Assembly (NCBI GenBank): GCA_027490985.1
Contig: JAIXXC010000321.1
Coordinates: forward strand, 1-46,057
DNA: 46,057 bases
DNA from: Verrucomicrobiales bacterium
GTDB taxonomy: Bacteria > Verrucomicrobiota > Verrucomicrobiia > Limisphaerales > UBA9464
Direction: 5' to 3'
A program made the translations under genes and the position numbers. Shown piece by piece: positions 26,861 through 37,158 of this stretch (position 1 is the first letter of the stretch; every line of letters starts with the position of its first letter). Under the pieces are notes generated by a model. That model did no database searches and was not told the DNA's origin. It was given only the letters and a program-made list of their open reading frames with translations.

Positions 26861-26936
26861 GGGGTCGTAGCTCAGTTGGTAGAGCGTCTCGTTCGCAATG
26901 AGAAGGTCAGGGGTTCGAATCCCCTCGGCTCCACCA
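26861..26936 (+). tRNA. tRNA-Ala (anticodon CGC)
   Basis: Cloverleaf GGGGTCG TA GCTCAGTTGGTAGAGC G TCTCG TTCGCAA TGAGA AGGTC AGGGGTTCGAATCCCCT CGGCTCC A CCA; G3:U70 alanine identity pair; CCA encoded. Confidence 0.96.
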
Positions 26937-27150
26937 CCTCCCAAGTCATGCGTCGCGGTTTTCGAGTCACCGCATCCCCTTCCCCGCACCCGGTTCACGC
27001 CGCACCGTTCCCAGGTCCCCAGGTCCCCGTTCCAGGGTCCTTGGGCCCCATCGCTCCTGACCCGCCCCGAGTCGGTTCCGAGTCCCCGGTTTCGATGCGC
27101 ACTTCCATGCCCGGAGGACTCGCCGATCCAGCCTCCAAGGCCGATCTCAA

Positions 27151-27186
27151 TGAAAACCCCGGCATCCACCAAGGAATGCCGGGGTT
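27151..27186 (-). terminator. rho-independent terminator downstream of aspS
   Basis: Stem AACCCCGGCAT (27155-27165) / ATGCCGGGGTT (27176-27186), 10-nt loop; on - strand followed by TTTTCATT. Confidence 0.8.
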
Positions 27187-27221
27187 GAACTCCCTGATGC
27201 CAGGGGCGAGAAGGTTGGGTA

Positions 27222-29024
27222 TCAGGCCTCTTTCTTGGCCGCCTTGACCTCGATGTGCAGGTCGCGCAATTGACGCCCGGTCACCGCGCTCGGGCTGCTG
27301 GTCATGATGCAGGTGCCCTTGGCGGTCTTGGGGAAGGCGATGACATCGCGGATGCTCGTCGTGCCACACAGGATCGCGCACAGACGGTCGAAGCCCAAAG
27401 CGATGCCGCCATGCGGCGGGGCCCCGTATTTGAAGGCTTCGAGCATGTATCCGAAGCGCAACTGGGTCTCTTCGGCGGGGATCTGCAGCAGTTCCTCGAA
27501 GATGGTCTTCTGCACATCGGCCTGATGGATCCGGATCGAGCCGCCGCCCAACTCCACGCCATTGACCACGATGTCGTAGTGCTGACCGCGGACCTTCTTC
27601 GGGTCGGTCTTGAGCAGCGGAATGTCTTCGGCCACGGGCGCGGTGAACGGATGATGGCTGGAGTACCAGCGGTTCATTTCGCGATCAAAACCCAGCAGCG
27701 GGAACTCGACGACCCACAGGAAGTCGAACCGGGCCGGATCGATCACCAACTTGCCCTGGGCCTTGAGGACCTCGGCGCAATACAGGCGGATCTTGCCGAG
27801 GATCTCGCAGGCATTGAGCCATTGATCGGCAGCGAAGAGGATCAAGTCACCCTGCTCGATGCCCAACTTCTCGGTGAGGGCCGCCTTCTCGGCGTCGTTG
27901 AAGAACTTCACGATCGGCGACTTCCACTCGCCGTTCTCCACCTTGATGAAGGCCAACCCCTTGGCACCGAAGCTCTTGGCGTATTCGGTCATGGTCTCGA
28001 GCTGACCCTGGGTCGCGCCGGCCAGACCCTTGGCGTTCATCGCCTTGATCACGCCGCCGCCGGCCACGCAGTTGCCGAACACCCCGAACTTCGAGCCGCG
28101 GAACTCCTCGGTGAAGTCCACCAACTCCATACCGAAGCGCGTGTCGGGCTTGTCGATGCCCCAGCGGTTGAGCGCCTCTTCGAAGGAGATCCGCTTGAAC
28201 GGCGTGGGGATGTCCATGTTGAGGGCCGTCTTCCAGACCCGCTTGAGCAACCCCTCGATCAACGCGTAGATGTCCTCCCGCTCGATGAACGACATCTCGA
28301 TGTCCACCTGGGTGAACTCGGGCTGACGATCGGCACGGAGATCTTCGTCGCGATAGCAGCGGGCCAACTGGAAATACCGTTCCACGCCGCTGACCATGAG
28401 GATCTGCTTGAACTGCTGCGGCGACTGCGGCAGCGCGTAGAAGGTTCCCGGCTCACGGCGATTGGGCACCAGGAACTCGCGGGCGCCCTCGGGGGTCGAC
28501 TTGAAGAGCGTGGGCGTTTCGACCTCCAGGAACCCCTGGTCGTCCATGTAGCTGCGCGTGGCGATGGCCACCTTCGAGCGCAGGCGCAGGTTGCGCATCA
28601 TCTCGGGGCGACGCAGGTCGAGGTAGCGGTACTGGAGCCGCAGCTCTTCGTTCACCTTGTTGGCCACCTCGGGGTCATCCACCTGGAAGGGCAGGATCGC
28701 CGAGGGGTTCAACACCGTCATGGATTGCACCTGCACCTCGACCTCACCGGTGAGGATCTTGGCGTTGCGGGTGCCCTCGGGACGGTTGCGGACTTTGCCC
28801 TCGATCTCGATGACCGACTCGGCGTGCAGCTTGGAGGCCGCATCGAAGACGGCCGGCGGCAGGTCCGACGGATCGAACACGGTCTGCGTCCGGCCCTCAC
28901 GATCGCGGAGGTCGATAAAGAGGACCCCGCCCAGGTCGCGTCGGGAGTGGACCCAGCCGGTCAGGATGACCGCGCGGCCGGCATCCGAGGCGCGGAGTTC
29001 ATTGCAATGGTGCGTGCGCTTCAT
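27222..29024 (-). CDS. aspS: aspartate--tRNA ligase
   Basis: MKRTHHCNELRASDAGRAVILTGWVHSRRDLGGVLFIDLRDREG; FLEVETPTLFKSTPEGAREFLVPNR; QSPQQFKQILMVSGVERYFQLARCYRDEDLRADRQPEFTQVDIEMSF; GIALGFDRLCAILCG. Confidence 0.98.
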   Translation of the reverse strand: MKRTHHCNELRASDAGRAVILTGWVHSRRDLGGVLFIDLRDREGRTQTVFDPSDLPPAVFDAASKLHAESVIEIEGKVRNRPEGTRNAKILTGEVEVQVQSMTVLNPSAILPFQVDDPEVANKVNEELRLQYRYLDLRRPEMMRNLRLRSKVAIATRSYMDDQGFLEVETPTLFKSTPEGAREFLVPNRREPGTFYALPQSPQQFKQILMVSGVERYFQLARCYRDEDLRADRQPEFTQVDIEMSFIEREDIYALIEGLLKRVWKTALNMDIPTPFKRISFEEALNRWGIDKPDTRFGMELVDFTEEFRGSKFGVFGNCVAGGGVIKAMNAKGLAGATQGQLETMTEYAKSFGAKGLAFIKVENGEWKSPIVKFFNDAEKAALTEKLGIEQGDLILFAADQWLNACEILGKIRLYCAEVLKAQGKLVIDPARFDFLWVVEFPLLGFDREMNRWYSSHHPFTAPVAEDIPLLKTDPKKVRGQHYDIVVNGVELGGGSIRIHQADVQKTIFEELLQIPAEETQLRFGYMLEAFKYGAPPHGGIALGFDRLCAILCGTTSIRDVIAFPKTAKGTCIMTSSPSAVTGRQLRDLHIEVKAAKKEA

Positions 29025-29158
29025 GCGAAAATCGATCCAGAGAGTGTCGATCCGGAGACGGATTTCAAAGGGGGAAGTTGGGCGGCGGTGCCGATCGCCC
29101 CCCGGCCGGCGTCTCCGAGACTCAAGGAAATCACCGAATCGGCCGATGAACCCATGTC

Positions 29159-30886
29159 ATGGAACTAGGGCTCTCAGGACTGGCCTCCGGCTTCGACTGG
29201 AGAACGCTCGTCAACCAGTTGGCCGATGTGGAACGGACTCCGCAGAAGCGGCTCCGGGCCGAACAGTCCACGCTCCAGAATCGGAACAACGCCTACAGCA
29301 GCATCAAGACGCAGCTGAGCGTGTTGCAAAACCGCCTGAGCGCCCTGTCCTCCACCGAGGTCCTGCAGGCCCGCAAGGCCACGGTGAGCGACTCCTCGGT
29401 GCTCACCGCCACGGCATCGGCGGGAGTCGCTTCCGGCACCTACGAGTTCAGTATCTCCCAATTGGCCACCGCCTCCAAGACGGTCGGGGCGTCCGGCATC
29501 GGGGCGAATCTCTACCCCAGCAACAACGTCAACTCCGGCACCCTCGAGTCCAAGGGCTTCAATCCGCCCATCACGGCGGGCACCATCACGGTCGACGGCC
29601 ACCAGATCACCATCGATCCCGCGGTGGATACCTTGGCCGACATCTTCAGCCGGATCGATACGGCCTCGAGCAACAAGATCCAGGGCACCTACAGCGCCAG
29701 CGCCGACACGATCACCCTAAGACGGGTCGGCGGTGGCGGTGCGACCCTGGTCGTGGGCAGCGCCACCGACACCTCCAATTTCCTCTCGGTGGCCCGCCTG
29801 TCCAACAATGGGACCAACGAGATCATCAGCTCGTCGAGCCTCGGCAGCATCGTGCCCGCCAATACGCTGAGCGGGGCCAATTTCCAGACCGCGATCAGCG
29901 ACGGGGGAAGTGGGGCGGGCGAATTCAAGATCAACGGAGTGTCGATCAATTTCAACGCCTCCAGCGACTCGGTGCAGAACCTGATGGATCGGATCAACGC
30001 TTCGGCGGCAGGCGTCAACATCGGCTACGACCGGATCAACGATCAGTTCACCCTCACCAACAAGGTCACCGGCAATCTGGGTGTCGCCTTGGAAGACGTG
30101 ACCGGCAACTTTCTGGAGGCGGCAGGCCTCAAGACCGGGTCGACTTTCCTGGCGGGCAACGACCTGCTGTACACCCTCAATGGCGGGTCGGTGCTGAGCA
30201 GCCATTCCAACACCCTGAACGAGGACAACACCGGCATCGACGGGTTGTCCATCGCCGCCCTCAAGGTGGGCACCTCGACCATCACGGTCGCCTCCGACAC
30301 CAGCACCATCAAGGGAGCCGTCAAGAGCTTCATCGACGACTACAACCGCGCCCAATCGACGATCGATTCGCTCACGGCCAGTTCCACCGATTCGACGGGC
30401 AAAGTCACCCGATCCACCTTGGCCGGAGACAGCGACGCCAACGACATCGCCTCCAAGCTCCGCGCGATCGCCTTCAATCAGGCCACCGGACTCACCGGCA
30501 CCCTCAATTCGCTGGCCAAGATCGGCATCGACACCACGGGCGACAACGACCGGCTCACCCTCAAGGACGAAACCGCCCTCGACGACGCCATCGCCAACAA
30601 CCTCGCCGGCCTCAAGCTGCTCTTCAACGATCCCGACAAAGGCATCGCCGCGAAGCTCAATGCCTATCTGGGCAAGACCATCGGCGAAGACGGCTCACTC
30701 ATCACCCGGCAAGATGCGTTGACCAAGCAATCGAGCGAAATCGACATCCAGGTCACCGACCTCGAAAAGCGGGTCCAATCCAACCGCCAGCGTCTCATCG
30801 ACAGCTTCGTGCAGATGGAAACCGCCCAGCAGTCGATCAACCAGCAGCTCAAGTTCCTGCAGCAGCGCTTTGGCGGGACGAATTGA
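29159..30886 (+). CDS. fliD: flagellar filament capping protein FliD (hook-associated protein 2)
   Basis: MELGLSGLASGFDWRTLVNQLADVERTPQKRLRAEQSTLQNRNNAYSSIKTQLSVLQNRLSAL; LINQ-type coiled C-terminus RQRLIDSFVQMETAQQSINQQLKFLQQRF. Confidence 0.93.
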   Translation: MELGLSGLASGFDWRTLVNQLADVERTPQKRLRAEQSTLQNRNNAYSSIKTQLSVLQNRLSALSSTEVLQARKATVSDSSVLTATASAGVASGTYEFSISQLATASKTVGASGIGANLYPSNNVNSGTLESKGFNPPITAGTITVDGHQITIDPAVDTLADIFSRIDTASSNKIQGTYSASADTITLRRVGGGGATLVVGSATDTSNFLSVARLSNNGTNEIISSSSLGSIVPANTLSGANFQTAISDGGSGAGEFKINGVSINFNASSDSVQNLMDRINASAAGVNIGYDRINDQFTLTNKVTGNLGVALEDVTGNFLEAAGLKTGSTFLAGNDLLYTLNGGSVLSSHSNTLNEDNTGIDGLSIAALKVGTSTITVASDTSTIKGAVKSFIDDYNRAQSTIDSLTASSTDSTGKVTRSTLAGDSDANDIASKLRAIAFNQATGLTGTLNSLAKIGIDTTGDNDRLTLKDETALDDAIANNLAGLKLLFNDPDKGIAAKLNAYLGKTIGEDGSLITRQDALTKQSSEIDIQVTDLEKRVQSNRQRLIDSFVQMETAQQSINQQLKFLQQRFGGTN

Positions 30887-31316
30887 GGGGGCAGCAGACG
30901 CATCATCACCCGACCTGTTCCGCAACTTCCGGCTCTCCTCAATCGCCCTCCTGCAGTCCCGTATCTCGGTCCGAGATTGGCGATCCATTGGATGATAGGG
31001 GGATGGCTGAGCAAATCGGCTCCATCTTGCCCGATCATTGGGCCGGTTGAACTGCTTCGACGGGCACTCCGCGTTGCATAAAGCGGGCATTTCTTGCCTG
31101 CCCAATTCCCAACCCTCACCGGCAATCTATTCCCAGAAAACCGTGATCCTCATGGTTTCGGCGGTTTTTCCCCGAACGGGAATGCTTCAGCACCTGTTTC
31201 AGAGCGGCAGACCATTTGGCACACCGATGGCTTTGGTGACGGGCGATCCCGGCTCAGAGCCGCCGATCTCATCCTGACGGGAAACCGATGAAGGTTCGGT
31301 CACCTCAGGATCCGGA

Positions 31317-32378
31317 ATGATTGCGGCAGACCATCTCTCCATGATTCCACCAAGTCAGATAAAGGACAGTCCCAAGCGGATCCTGATTACCGGAGGCACC
31401 GGTTCATTCGGAAAGCAGTTCGTGGCCTCGTTATTCGAGAGACACCCGTCGGTCGAGAGGGTCGTCGTGTTTTCCAGGGATGAGCTCAAGCAGTTCCAGA
31501 TGAGCCAGGGCTACCCCGACAAGAAGTTCCCCGCGATTCGGTTCTTCATCGGCGACATCCGGGATCCGAACCGGATCCGCCGGGCATTGGAGGGCATCGA
31601 TACGGTCATCCACGCCGCCGCCCTCAAGCACGTTCCCATCGCCGAGTACAACCCGTTCGAATGCATCAAGACGAATGTGATCGGTGCCCAGAACCTCATC
31701 GAAGCCTGCCTAGACTCCCAGGTGCGCCGCGTCATCGCCCTGTCCACCGACAAGGCCGCCGCCCCGGTCAACCTGTACGGTGCGACCAAGTTGTGCTCCG
31801 ACAAGCTCTTCATCGCCGCGAACAACATCAAGGGCACCCGGGATCTGAGATTCTCGGTGGTGCGCTACGGGAATGTCATGGCCAGCCGGGGCTCGGTGAT
31901 CCCGTTCTTCCTAGAGAAGAAGCGCGAAGGAGTGCTGCCGATCACTGATCCGAGCATGACCCGATTCAACATACGACTCTCCGAGGCGGTGGACATGGTC
32001 TTCTGGTGTCTCCAACACGCCCGGGGCGGAGAGATCTTTGTCCCCAAAATCCCCTCCTACCGAATCCTGGATCTGGCCGAGGCCGTCTGTCCGGCCTGCA
32101 CCAAACCGGTGGTCGGAATGAGACCCGGGGAAAAACTCCATGAAGAGATGATCACCAGCAGCGACAGTCCCAACACGATCGATCTCGGACCCTACTACGC
32201 CATCCTGCCCCCCGATTATGCCTGCAGCCTTCCCGAATACTGCCAGCAGACCGGCGCTACGCCGGTCCCGGCCGGTTTCAGCTACAACAGCGGCAGCAAC
32301 AACCACTTCCTTACCGTCGACCAACTCCGCACCCTCATCGCCTCGGAGTCGGCTCTCAAGATCGCCTCGCACGGTTAA
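31317..32378 (+). CDS. pseB: UDP-N-acetylglucosamine 4,6-dehydratase (inverting)
   Basis: KRILITGGTGSFGKQFV; VVFSRDELKQFQM; GDIRDPNRIRRALEGIDTVIHAAALKHVPIAEYNPFECIKTNVIGAQNLIEAC; ALSTDKAAAPVNLYGATKLCSDKLF. Confidence 0.96.
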   Translation: MIAADHLSMIPPSQIKDSPKRILITGGTGSFGKQFVASLFERHPSVERVVVFSRDELKQFQMSQGYPDKKFPAIRFFIGDIRDPNRIRRALEGIDTVIHAAALKHVPIAEYNPFECIKTNVIGAQNLIEACLDSQVRRVIALSTDKAAAPVNLYGATKLCSDKLFIAANNIKGTRDLRFSVVRYGNVMASRGSVIPFFLEKKREGVLPITDPSMTRFNIRLSEAVDMVFWCLQHARGGEIFVPKIPSYRILDLAEAVCPACTKPVVGMRPGEKLHEEMITSSDSPNTIDLGPYYAILPPDYACSLPEYCQQTGATPVPAGFSYNSGSNNHFLTVDQLRTLIASESALKIASHG

Positions 32379-32382
32379 TTCC

Positions 32383-33546
32383 ATGATCCCCTACGGCCGA
32401 CACGACGTCTCGCAGGCCGACATCGATGCCGTGGTCGAGGTGTTGCGTTCGAACTGGCTCACCCAGGGGCCGATGGTGCCCCGTTTCGAGCGTGGGGTGG
32501 CCGATTTCGCGGGCGCTGCCCACGCGGTCGCCTCCAACAGCGCGACGAGTTCCCTCCACGTCGCATGCCTCGCCCTGGGCGTCGGTCCCGGAGACCGGGT
32601 GTGGACCTCCCCGAACACCTTCGTCGCCAGCGCGAATTGCGCCCTCTACTGCGGGGCGGAGGTCGATTTTGTCGACATCGACCCATGCTCCTACAACCTG
32701 AGCGTCGAGCGGTTGTCCGAAAAACTGGCAACGGCAAAGATCAACGGAACCTTGCCGAAGGTTGTGATCCCGGTTCATTTCGCCGGTCAACCGTGCGACA
32801 TGCCTGGCATCCACGCCTTGGGTCGAGAGTACGGTTTCAGGATCATCGAAGACGCCTCCCATGCGATTGGTGCCTCGTACCTGGGAACCAAGGTCGGCTC
32901 ATGCCAACACAGCGACATCACCGTCTTCAGCTTCCATCCGGTGAAGATCATCACCACCGCCGAGGGTGGCATGGCGACCACCAATGATCCCGACCTGGCA
33001 GAACGCATGGTCCGTCACCGCTCCCACGGCATCACCAGCATGCCTGACCGGATGCGACCCCGACCTGCGGATGAGGTCTGGAATTACCAACAGATCGATC
33101 TCGGGTTCAACTACCGCATGACCGACCTCCAGGCTGCGCTCGGCCTGAGCCAGCTGGGGCGCCTTGAGCAATTCGTCAAGATCCGCCGGGAGATCGCCCG
33201 CAGTTACGATGAGGCACTGGCGGACTTGCCCGTCATCCTGCCCTGGCAGGCTCCCTCGACACTGTCGAGCTATCACCTGTATCCGATCCGGATCCGCGAG
33301 AGCCTGTGCGGGAAAACCCAACGCCAAGTCTACGACGCCCTCACTGCCGCCGGGATCGCGGTCAATCTGCACTACATCCCGGTGTATCGACACCCCTTCT
33401 ACGAGGCCAAGGGATTCAAGGTCGGCCACTGCCCGGAGGCTGAAAAACACTACAGAGAGGCCATAACCATCCCAATTCATCCAACTCTTTCAATTAGCGA
33501 ACAAGAATTGGTTATCGAGTCGCTGGAAATGATTGTTAAATTATAG
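32383..33546 (+). CDS. pseC: UDP-4-amino-4,6-dideoxy-N-acetyl-beta-L-altrosamine transaminase
   Basis: Start MIPYGRHDVSQADIDAVVEVLRSNWLTQGPMVPRFE; SFHPVKIITTAEGG (PLP Lys); YRMTDLQAALGLSQL; VNLHYIPVYRHPFYE. Confidence 0.94.
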   Translation: MIPYGRHDVSQADIDAVVEVLRSNWLTQGPMVPRFERGVADFAGAAHAVASNSATSSLHVACLALGVGPGDRVWTSPNTFVASANCALYCGAEVDFVDIDPCSYNLSVERLSEKLATAKINGTLPKVVIPVHFAGQPCDMPGIHALGREYGFRIIEDASHAIGASYLGTKVGSCQHSDITVFSFHPVKIITTAEGGMATTNDPDLAERMVRHRSHGITSMPDRMRPRPADEVWNYQQIDLGFNYRMTDLQAALGLSQLGRLEQFVKIRREIARSYDEALADLPVILPWQAPSTLSSYHLYPIRIRESLCGKTQRQVYDALTAAGIAVNLHYIPVYRHPFYEAKGFKVGHCPEAEKHYREAITIPIHPTLSISEQELVIESLEMIVKL

Positions 33547-33748
33547 CCACAACATTTACAAAATAAACACATAACACCCACACCCAATCACCCGAATAGT
33601 ATACTAAACAACCAAGTTTTAAAGTCGACCCCCGTTTTATATACCCGCAGTTTTATTGCCATTTTTAAAAATCTTAAACCGAGATATCACACCTTAATCG
33701 TTAAATCCCCACCCCAAGTGATATTTCTCTGTTGAGATTTCACAAGGG

Positions 33749-33777
33749 TTGACAGATTGGGTATTCATAGGCTTTAT
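33749..33777 (+). promoter_or_regulatory. candidate sigma70-type promoter upstream of pseF
   Basis: TTGACA (33749-33754), 17-nt spacer, CTTTAT (33772-33777), 24 bp before the ATG at 33802, inside an AT-rich intergenic island. Confidence 0.4.
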
Positions 33778-33801
33778 TTGTTAGATTTAGTAATCAGCAA
33801 G

Positions 33802-34512
33802 ATGTCATTATTGGCAATCATCCCCGCAAGAGGAGGAAGTAAAAGAATCCCTCGCAAAAACGTGCGGCTGTTCCACGGCCAACCGATGTTGTCTTGGCCG
33901 TTGGGTGTGGCTAGATCCAGCGGCTTGTTCGATGCCATCGTTGTATCAACAGATGATGATGAAATCGCTTCGATTGCTGTCCAGCACGGTGCTCAGGTAC
34001 CATTTCGACGTCCGATAGAACTTTCAGACGACCACGCTGGGACAGAGGCAGTCGTGCAGCACGCGCTCCGGTGGTGGGAGGCAAACCGCGGGCCAGTAAA
34101 ACTACTATGTTGCCTCTACCCAACCGCGCCGTTTCTGAGGGCAGACGATTTAAGGGAGGCCCGCGACAGACTCCTCGCTGATCCTTCATTTGAATTCGCC
34201 ATCAGCGTCACTACGTTCCCATTCCCAATCTTCCGCGCCCTGCGGCGCGATCCAGCCGGACGCCTTGGTCTTCTATGGCCAGAGAACGAGAACGTTCGCT
34301 CGCAGGACTTGCCTGAAACATGGCACGATGCGGCGCAATTCTATTGGGGCCGTCCCGCAGCATGGCACGCTGGCATCAGTCTTTTCTCATCGCGCTCGTT
34401 AGGTGTGCCTCTGCCACGCCACCGGGTTCAGGACATTGACACACCTGAGGATTGGGAACGAGCTGAAGTGCTAGCGCCGACGCTGCTGGGTCCAATGAGA
34501 CGCCCCCTCTAA
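33802..34512 (+). CDS. pseF: pseudaminic acid cytidylyltransferase
   Basis: MSLLAIIPARGGSKRIPRKNVRLFHGQPMLSWPLGVARSSGLFDAIVVSTDDDEIASIAVQHGAQVPFRRP; QDIDTPEDWERAE. Confidence 0.94.
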   Translation: MSLLAIIPARGGSKRIPRKNVRLFHGQPMLSWPLGVARSSGLFDAIVVSTDDDEIASIAVQHGAQVPFRRPIELSDDHAGTEAVVQHALRWWEANRGPVKLLCCLYPTAPFLRADDLREARDRLLADPSFEFAISVTTFPFPIFRALRRDPAGRLGLLWPENENVRSQDLPETWHDAAQFYWGRPAAWHAGISLFSSRSLGVPLPRHRVQDIDTPEDWERAEVLAPTLLGPMRRPL

Positions 34513-35573
34513 TGAACACCGTCTTGTTTCGTGCCGATGCCTCTGACGCTCTGGGCGGCGGCCACTGGGCGCGCTGCGGCGCTCTTGCAACCGCGCTACG
34601 GCACCGCGGTTTTCGGACCCTCCTTGCTGCACGCCCCCCGACCAACGGCCTAACACCATCGCCGCCCTGCGGCATGGAGATTCATTGGCTGAAATCTTCC
34701 GAACGCAATCCGTTGGCTGATGCGGAAGAGTGCGTCGCACTCGTCGAGACCACAGGTGCCGGCCATATCGTCGTCGACCACTACGGACTAGATTGCATGT
34801 GGGAGAGTTGGGTGCGACGCGCTTGCCCTGATGCGAGAATGATTGCTCTTGAGGACCTGCCAAATCGCCACCACAACGCGCACCTGTTGCTGGCACCAGC
34901 CGGCAGCGAAGTCGGGGAAGAGTTTCGACCCTGGCTTGCACCGGATACCTGTTACCTTGGCGGCCCCACATTCGCCCTTTTACGGCCCGAATTTGCTTTG
35001 GTCCGGCCCGAGGCGTTGATTCGACGCACCTCTGCGCCGATGAAGACCAAAGCGTTGACGGTGTTGATCGCCATGGGCGCGACCGACCCGGACGGGCTCT
35101 CGCTAGACGCCCTCGCCGGCGCCAGAGCCTCCGGAGTTGCCGGATCCATCACAGTGGTACTTGGCTCCGCCTCACCCGTCATCAATCGCGTGCACTCCGC
35201 CGTGACCGCAGACCCTGAGGCCCGCCTTATTGTTGACGAGATGGAAATGGCTGCCCTCATGACTCTTTGCGATCTTGGAATCGGCGCCGCAGGCGGCACG
35301 AGCTGGGAACGCTGTGCCGTCGGTCTGCCTGCCCTCGCTGTCTGTGTCTCGACAAACCAGGCCGAGGTAGCCGCGAGACTCGACAAGACCTCTGCCGCGC
35401 TGGTCGTCCAAGGACCACGTCCATCTGTCCAAGAGTATGCCGACGGTTTGCGCGCACTCGCCGAACCGTCCACCCGTCTAGGTATCTCCCGCAACGCGGC
35501 GGCATTGTGCGACGGAGCAGGCGCCCAGCGCGTCGCGGAACATCTGCTTACCACTTTGGCCAATCCTAAATGA
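34512..35573 (+). CDS. pseG: UDP-2,4-diacetamido-2,4,6-trideoxy-beta-L-altropyranose hydrolase
   Basis: NTVLFRADASDALGGGHWARCGALATAL; VVDHYGLDCMWESWVR; LLAPAGSEVGEEFRPWLAPDTCYLGGPTFALLRPEF; GAAGGTSWERCAVGLPAL. Confidence 0.94.
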   Translation: MNTVLFRADASDALGGGHWARCGALATALRHRGFRTLLAARPPTNGLTPSPPCGMEIHWLKSSERNPLADAEECVALVETTGAGHIVVDHYGLDCMWESWVRRACPDARMIALEDLPNRHHNAHLLLAPAGSEVGEEFRPWLAPDTCYLGGPTFALLRPEFALVRPEALIRRTSAPMKTKALTVLIAMGATDPDGLSLDALAGARASGVAGSITVVLGSASPVINRVHSAVTADPEARLIVDEMEMAALMTLCDLGIGAAGGTSWERCAVGLPALAVCVSTNQAEVAARLDKTSAALVVQGPRPSVQEYADGLRALAEPSTRLGISRNAAALCDGAGAQRVAEHLLTTLANPK

Positions 35574-36610
35574 AACTCAACGACCACACTCTAGGAGCCG
35601 GGAATCCAGCATTCCTCATCGCCGAGATCGGTATCAACCACAACGGGGACCTCGATCTCGCCCGTGCGACAATCGACGCTGCGATCCAAGCCGGCGCCGA
35701 TGCGGTCAAGTTCCAGAACTACGAGACGCAAGACTTCATCAGCGACCGTAACCTGACGTTCACCTATCGCAGTCAGGGGCGGGAAGTCATCGAAAGCCAG
35801 TACGAGATGTTCAAGCGCTTCGAGCTGAATGAAAAAATGCTTGAGGCCATCGCTGCCTACTGTGCCGCCCGAGGCACCGTGTTCCTCAGCACACCTACAG
35901 GGGAACGTGGCGTCGCAGCACTCCAGCGCGCAGGCTGCCCTGCCCTGAAGAACGGCTCCGATTTTATAGGCCATCTGCCTCTCATCGCCGCGATGGCTCG
36001 AACAGGACTTCCCACACTGATTTCAACCGGCATGGCGACCGAGGACGAAATATCCGAGGCTGTCGCCGCATTCCGCTCGGCCGGTGGCGTAGATCTGGTT
36101 CTTCTGCACTGCATCTCGGCCTATCCGGCGCCTGCCGACTCGGTCAACCTCCGAAAACTTGCCACAATCAAGGAACGCTTCGGCTGCCTTGTGGGGTTCA
36201 GCGACCATACCGAGGGACATGAAGCCGCCGCACTGGCTGTCGCATGCGGCGCGTGCGTCGTCGAGAAGCACTTCACACTCGATCATGACCTGCCGGGACC
36301 AGACCACTGGTTCTCAAGCACTCCAAGCGAGTTTGCAGCACTGGTGAGGTCTGTGCGTCGCACGGAATTGATGCTCGGCTCTGCCGCGCTGGAACCTGCC
36401 GGTGTTGAGGCGACGAGCAGAAAGGATTACCGACTATCATGCGTCGCCGCCACCGACCTTGCGGCTGGCTCTTTGATCTCGCCCGCCACGCTGGCGTTTC
36501 AACGCCCCGGGCATGGCGTGGCTCCGCGCGATGCCGCGCAACTGCATGGGCGCCGGCTTCGGATCGGCATCCGACAGGGCGAAGTCATACAGATGGAACA
36601 TCTTGCATGA
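35570..36610 (+). CDS. pseI: pseudaminic acid synthase
   Basis: NPAFLIAEIGINHNGDLDLARATIDAAIQAGADAVKFQNYETQDF; VGFSDHTEGHEAAALAVACGACVVEKHFTLDHDLPGPDHWFSSTPSEF. Confidence 0.95.
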   Translation: MKLNDHTLGAGNPAFLIAEIGINHNGDLDLARATIDAAIQAGADAVKFQNYETQDFISDRNLTFTYRSQGREVIESQYEMFKRFELNEKMLEAIAAYCAARGTVFLSTPTGERGVAALQRAGCPALKNGSDFIGHLPLIAAMARTGLPTLISTGMATEDEISEAVAAFRSAGGVDLVLLHCISAYPAPADSVNLRKLATIKERFGCLVGFSDHTEGHEAAALAVACGACVVEKHFTLDHDLPGPDHWFSSTPSEFAALVRSVRRTELMLGSAALEPAGVEATSRKDYRLSCVAATDLAAGSLISPATLAFQRPGHGVAPRDAAQLHGRRLRIGIRQGEVIQMEHLA

Positions 36611-37158
36611 ACACTAGTCCTCATTTGCAACTCCGACCCGCCGTAGCGGCTGATGAGGCTAGGCTACTGACGTGGCGCAATGACCCTTGGATCCTCGCCC
36701 TCGGCTCACTCAACCGGAATGTGACTGCCGACGAGCACCATGTTTGGTTTGCCAAACGCATCACCAACGCGAGACACCCGATCTGGGTCATCGAAATCGC
36801 GGGCGAGCCGGCAGGCATGGTTCGCCTAGATCCCTGCTCGGACCCCACCGTGGCAAAGGTATCACTCTACCTGATCAGAGCCCACTGCGGACAGGGTCAC
36901 GGCAGGAAGGTGCTCGCACTCACGGCGGAAGCCGCAACCAACCTAGGCTATCGGGAACTCCACGCATCGGTGCGTCAGGACAACGTACGGTCGCAGCGAG
37001 CGTTTCTGAGTGCTGGCTATCTGATGGAGGCTCTGGGTGAACCCGAATTGACTATGCGACTGTCGCTTGATGACGCGACCGCTGCCAGACCGGTGTCCAT
37101 CAACAAACCAAACCCATCCGCCCATGACGATGCACCGCCAGTCTCATGTGCCGCATAA
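36607..37158 (+). CDS. pseH: GNAT acetyltransferase (PseH-like)
   Basis: LQLRPAVAADEARLLTWRNDPWI; GEPAGMVRLDP; HCGQGHGRKVLALTAEAATNLGYRELHASVRQDNVRSQRAFLSAGYL; ATGA overlap with pseI. Confidence 0.85.
   Translation: MNTSPHLQLRPAVAADEARLLTWRNDPWILALGSLNRNVTADEHHVWFAKRITNARHPIWVIEIAGEPAGMVRLDPCSDPTVAKVSLYLIRAHCGQGHGRKVLALTAEAATNLGYRELHASVRQDNVRSQRAFLSAGYLMEALGEPELTMRLSLDDATAARPVSINKPNPSAHDDAPPVSCAA

Noticed and set aside
27255-31050. 637-aa and 797-aa + strand ORFs
   Set aside because: The first is antisense to aspS. The second is antisense to aspS and then out of frame with fliD.
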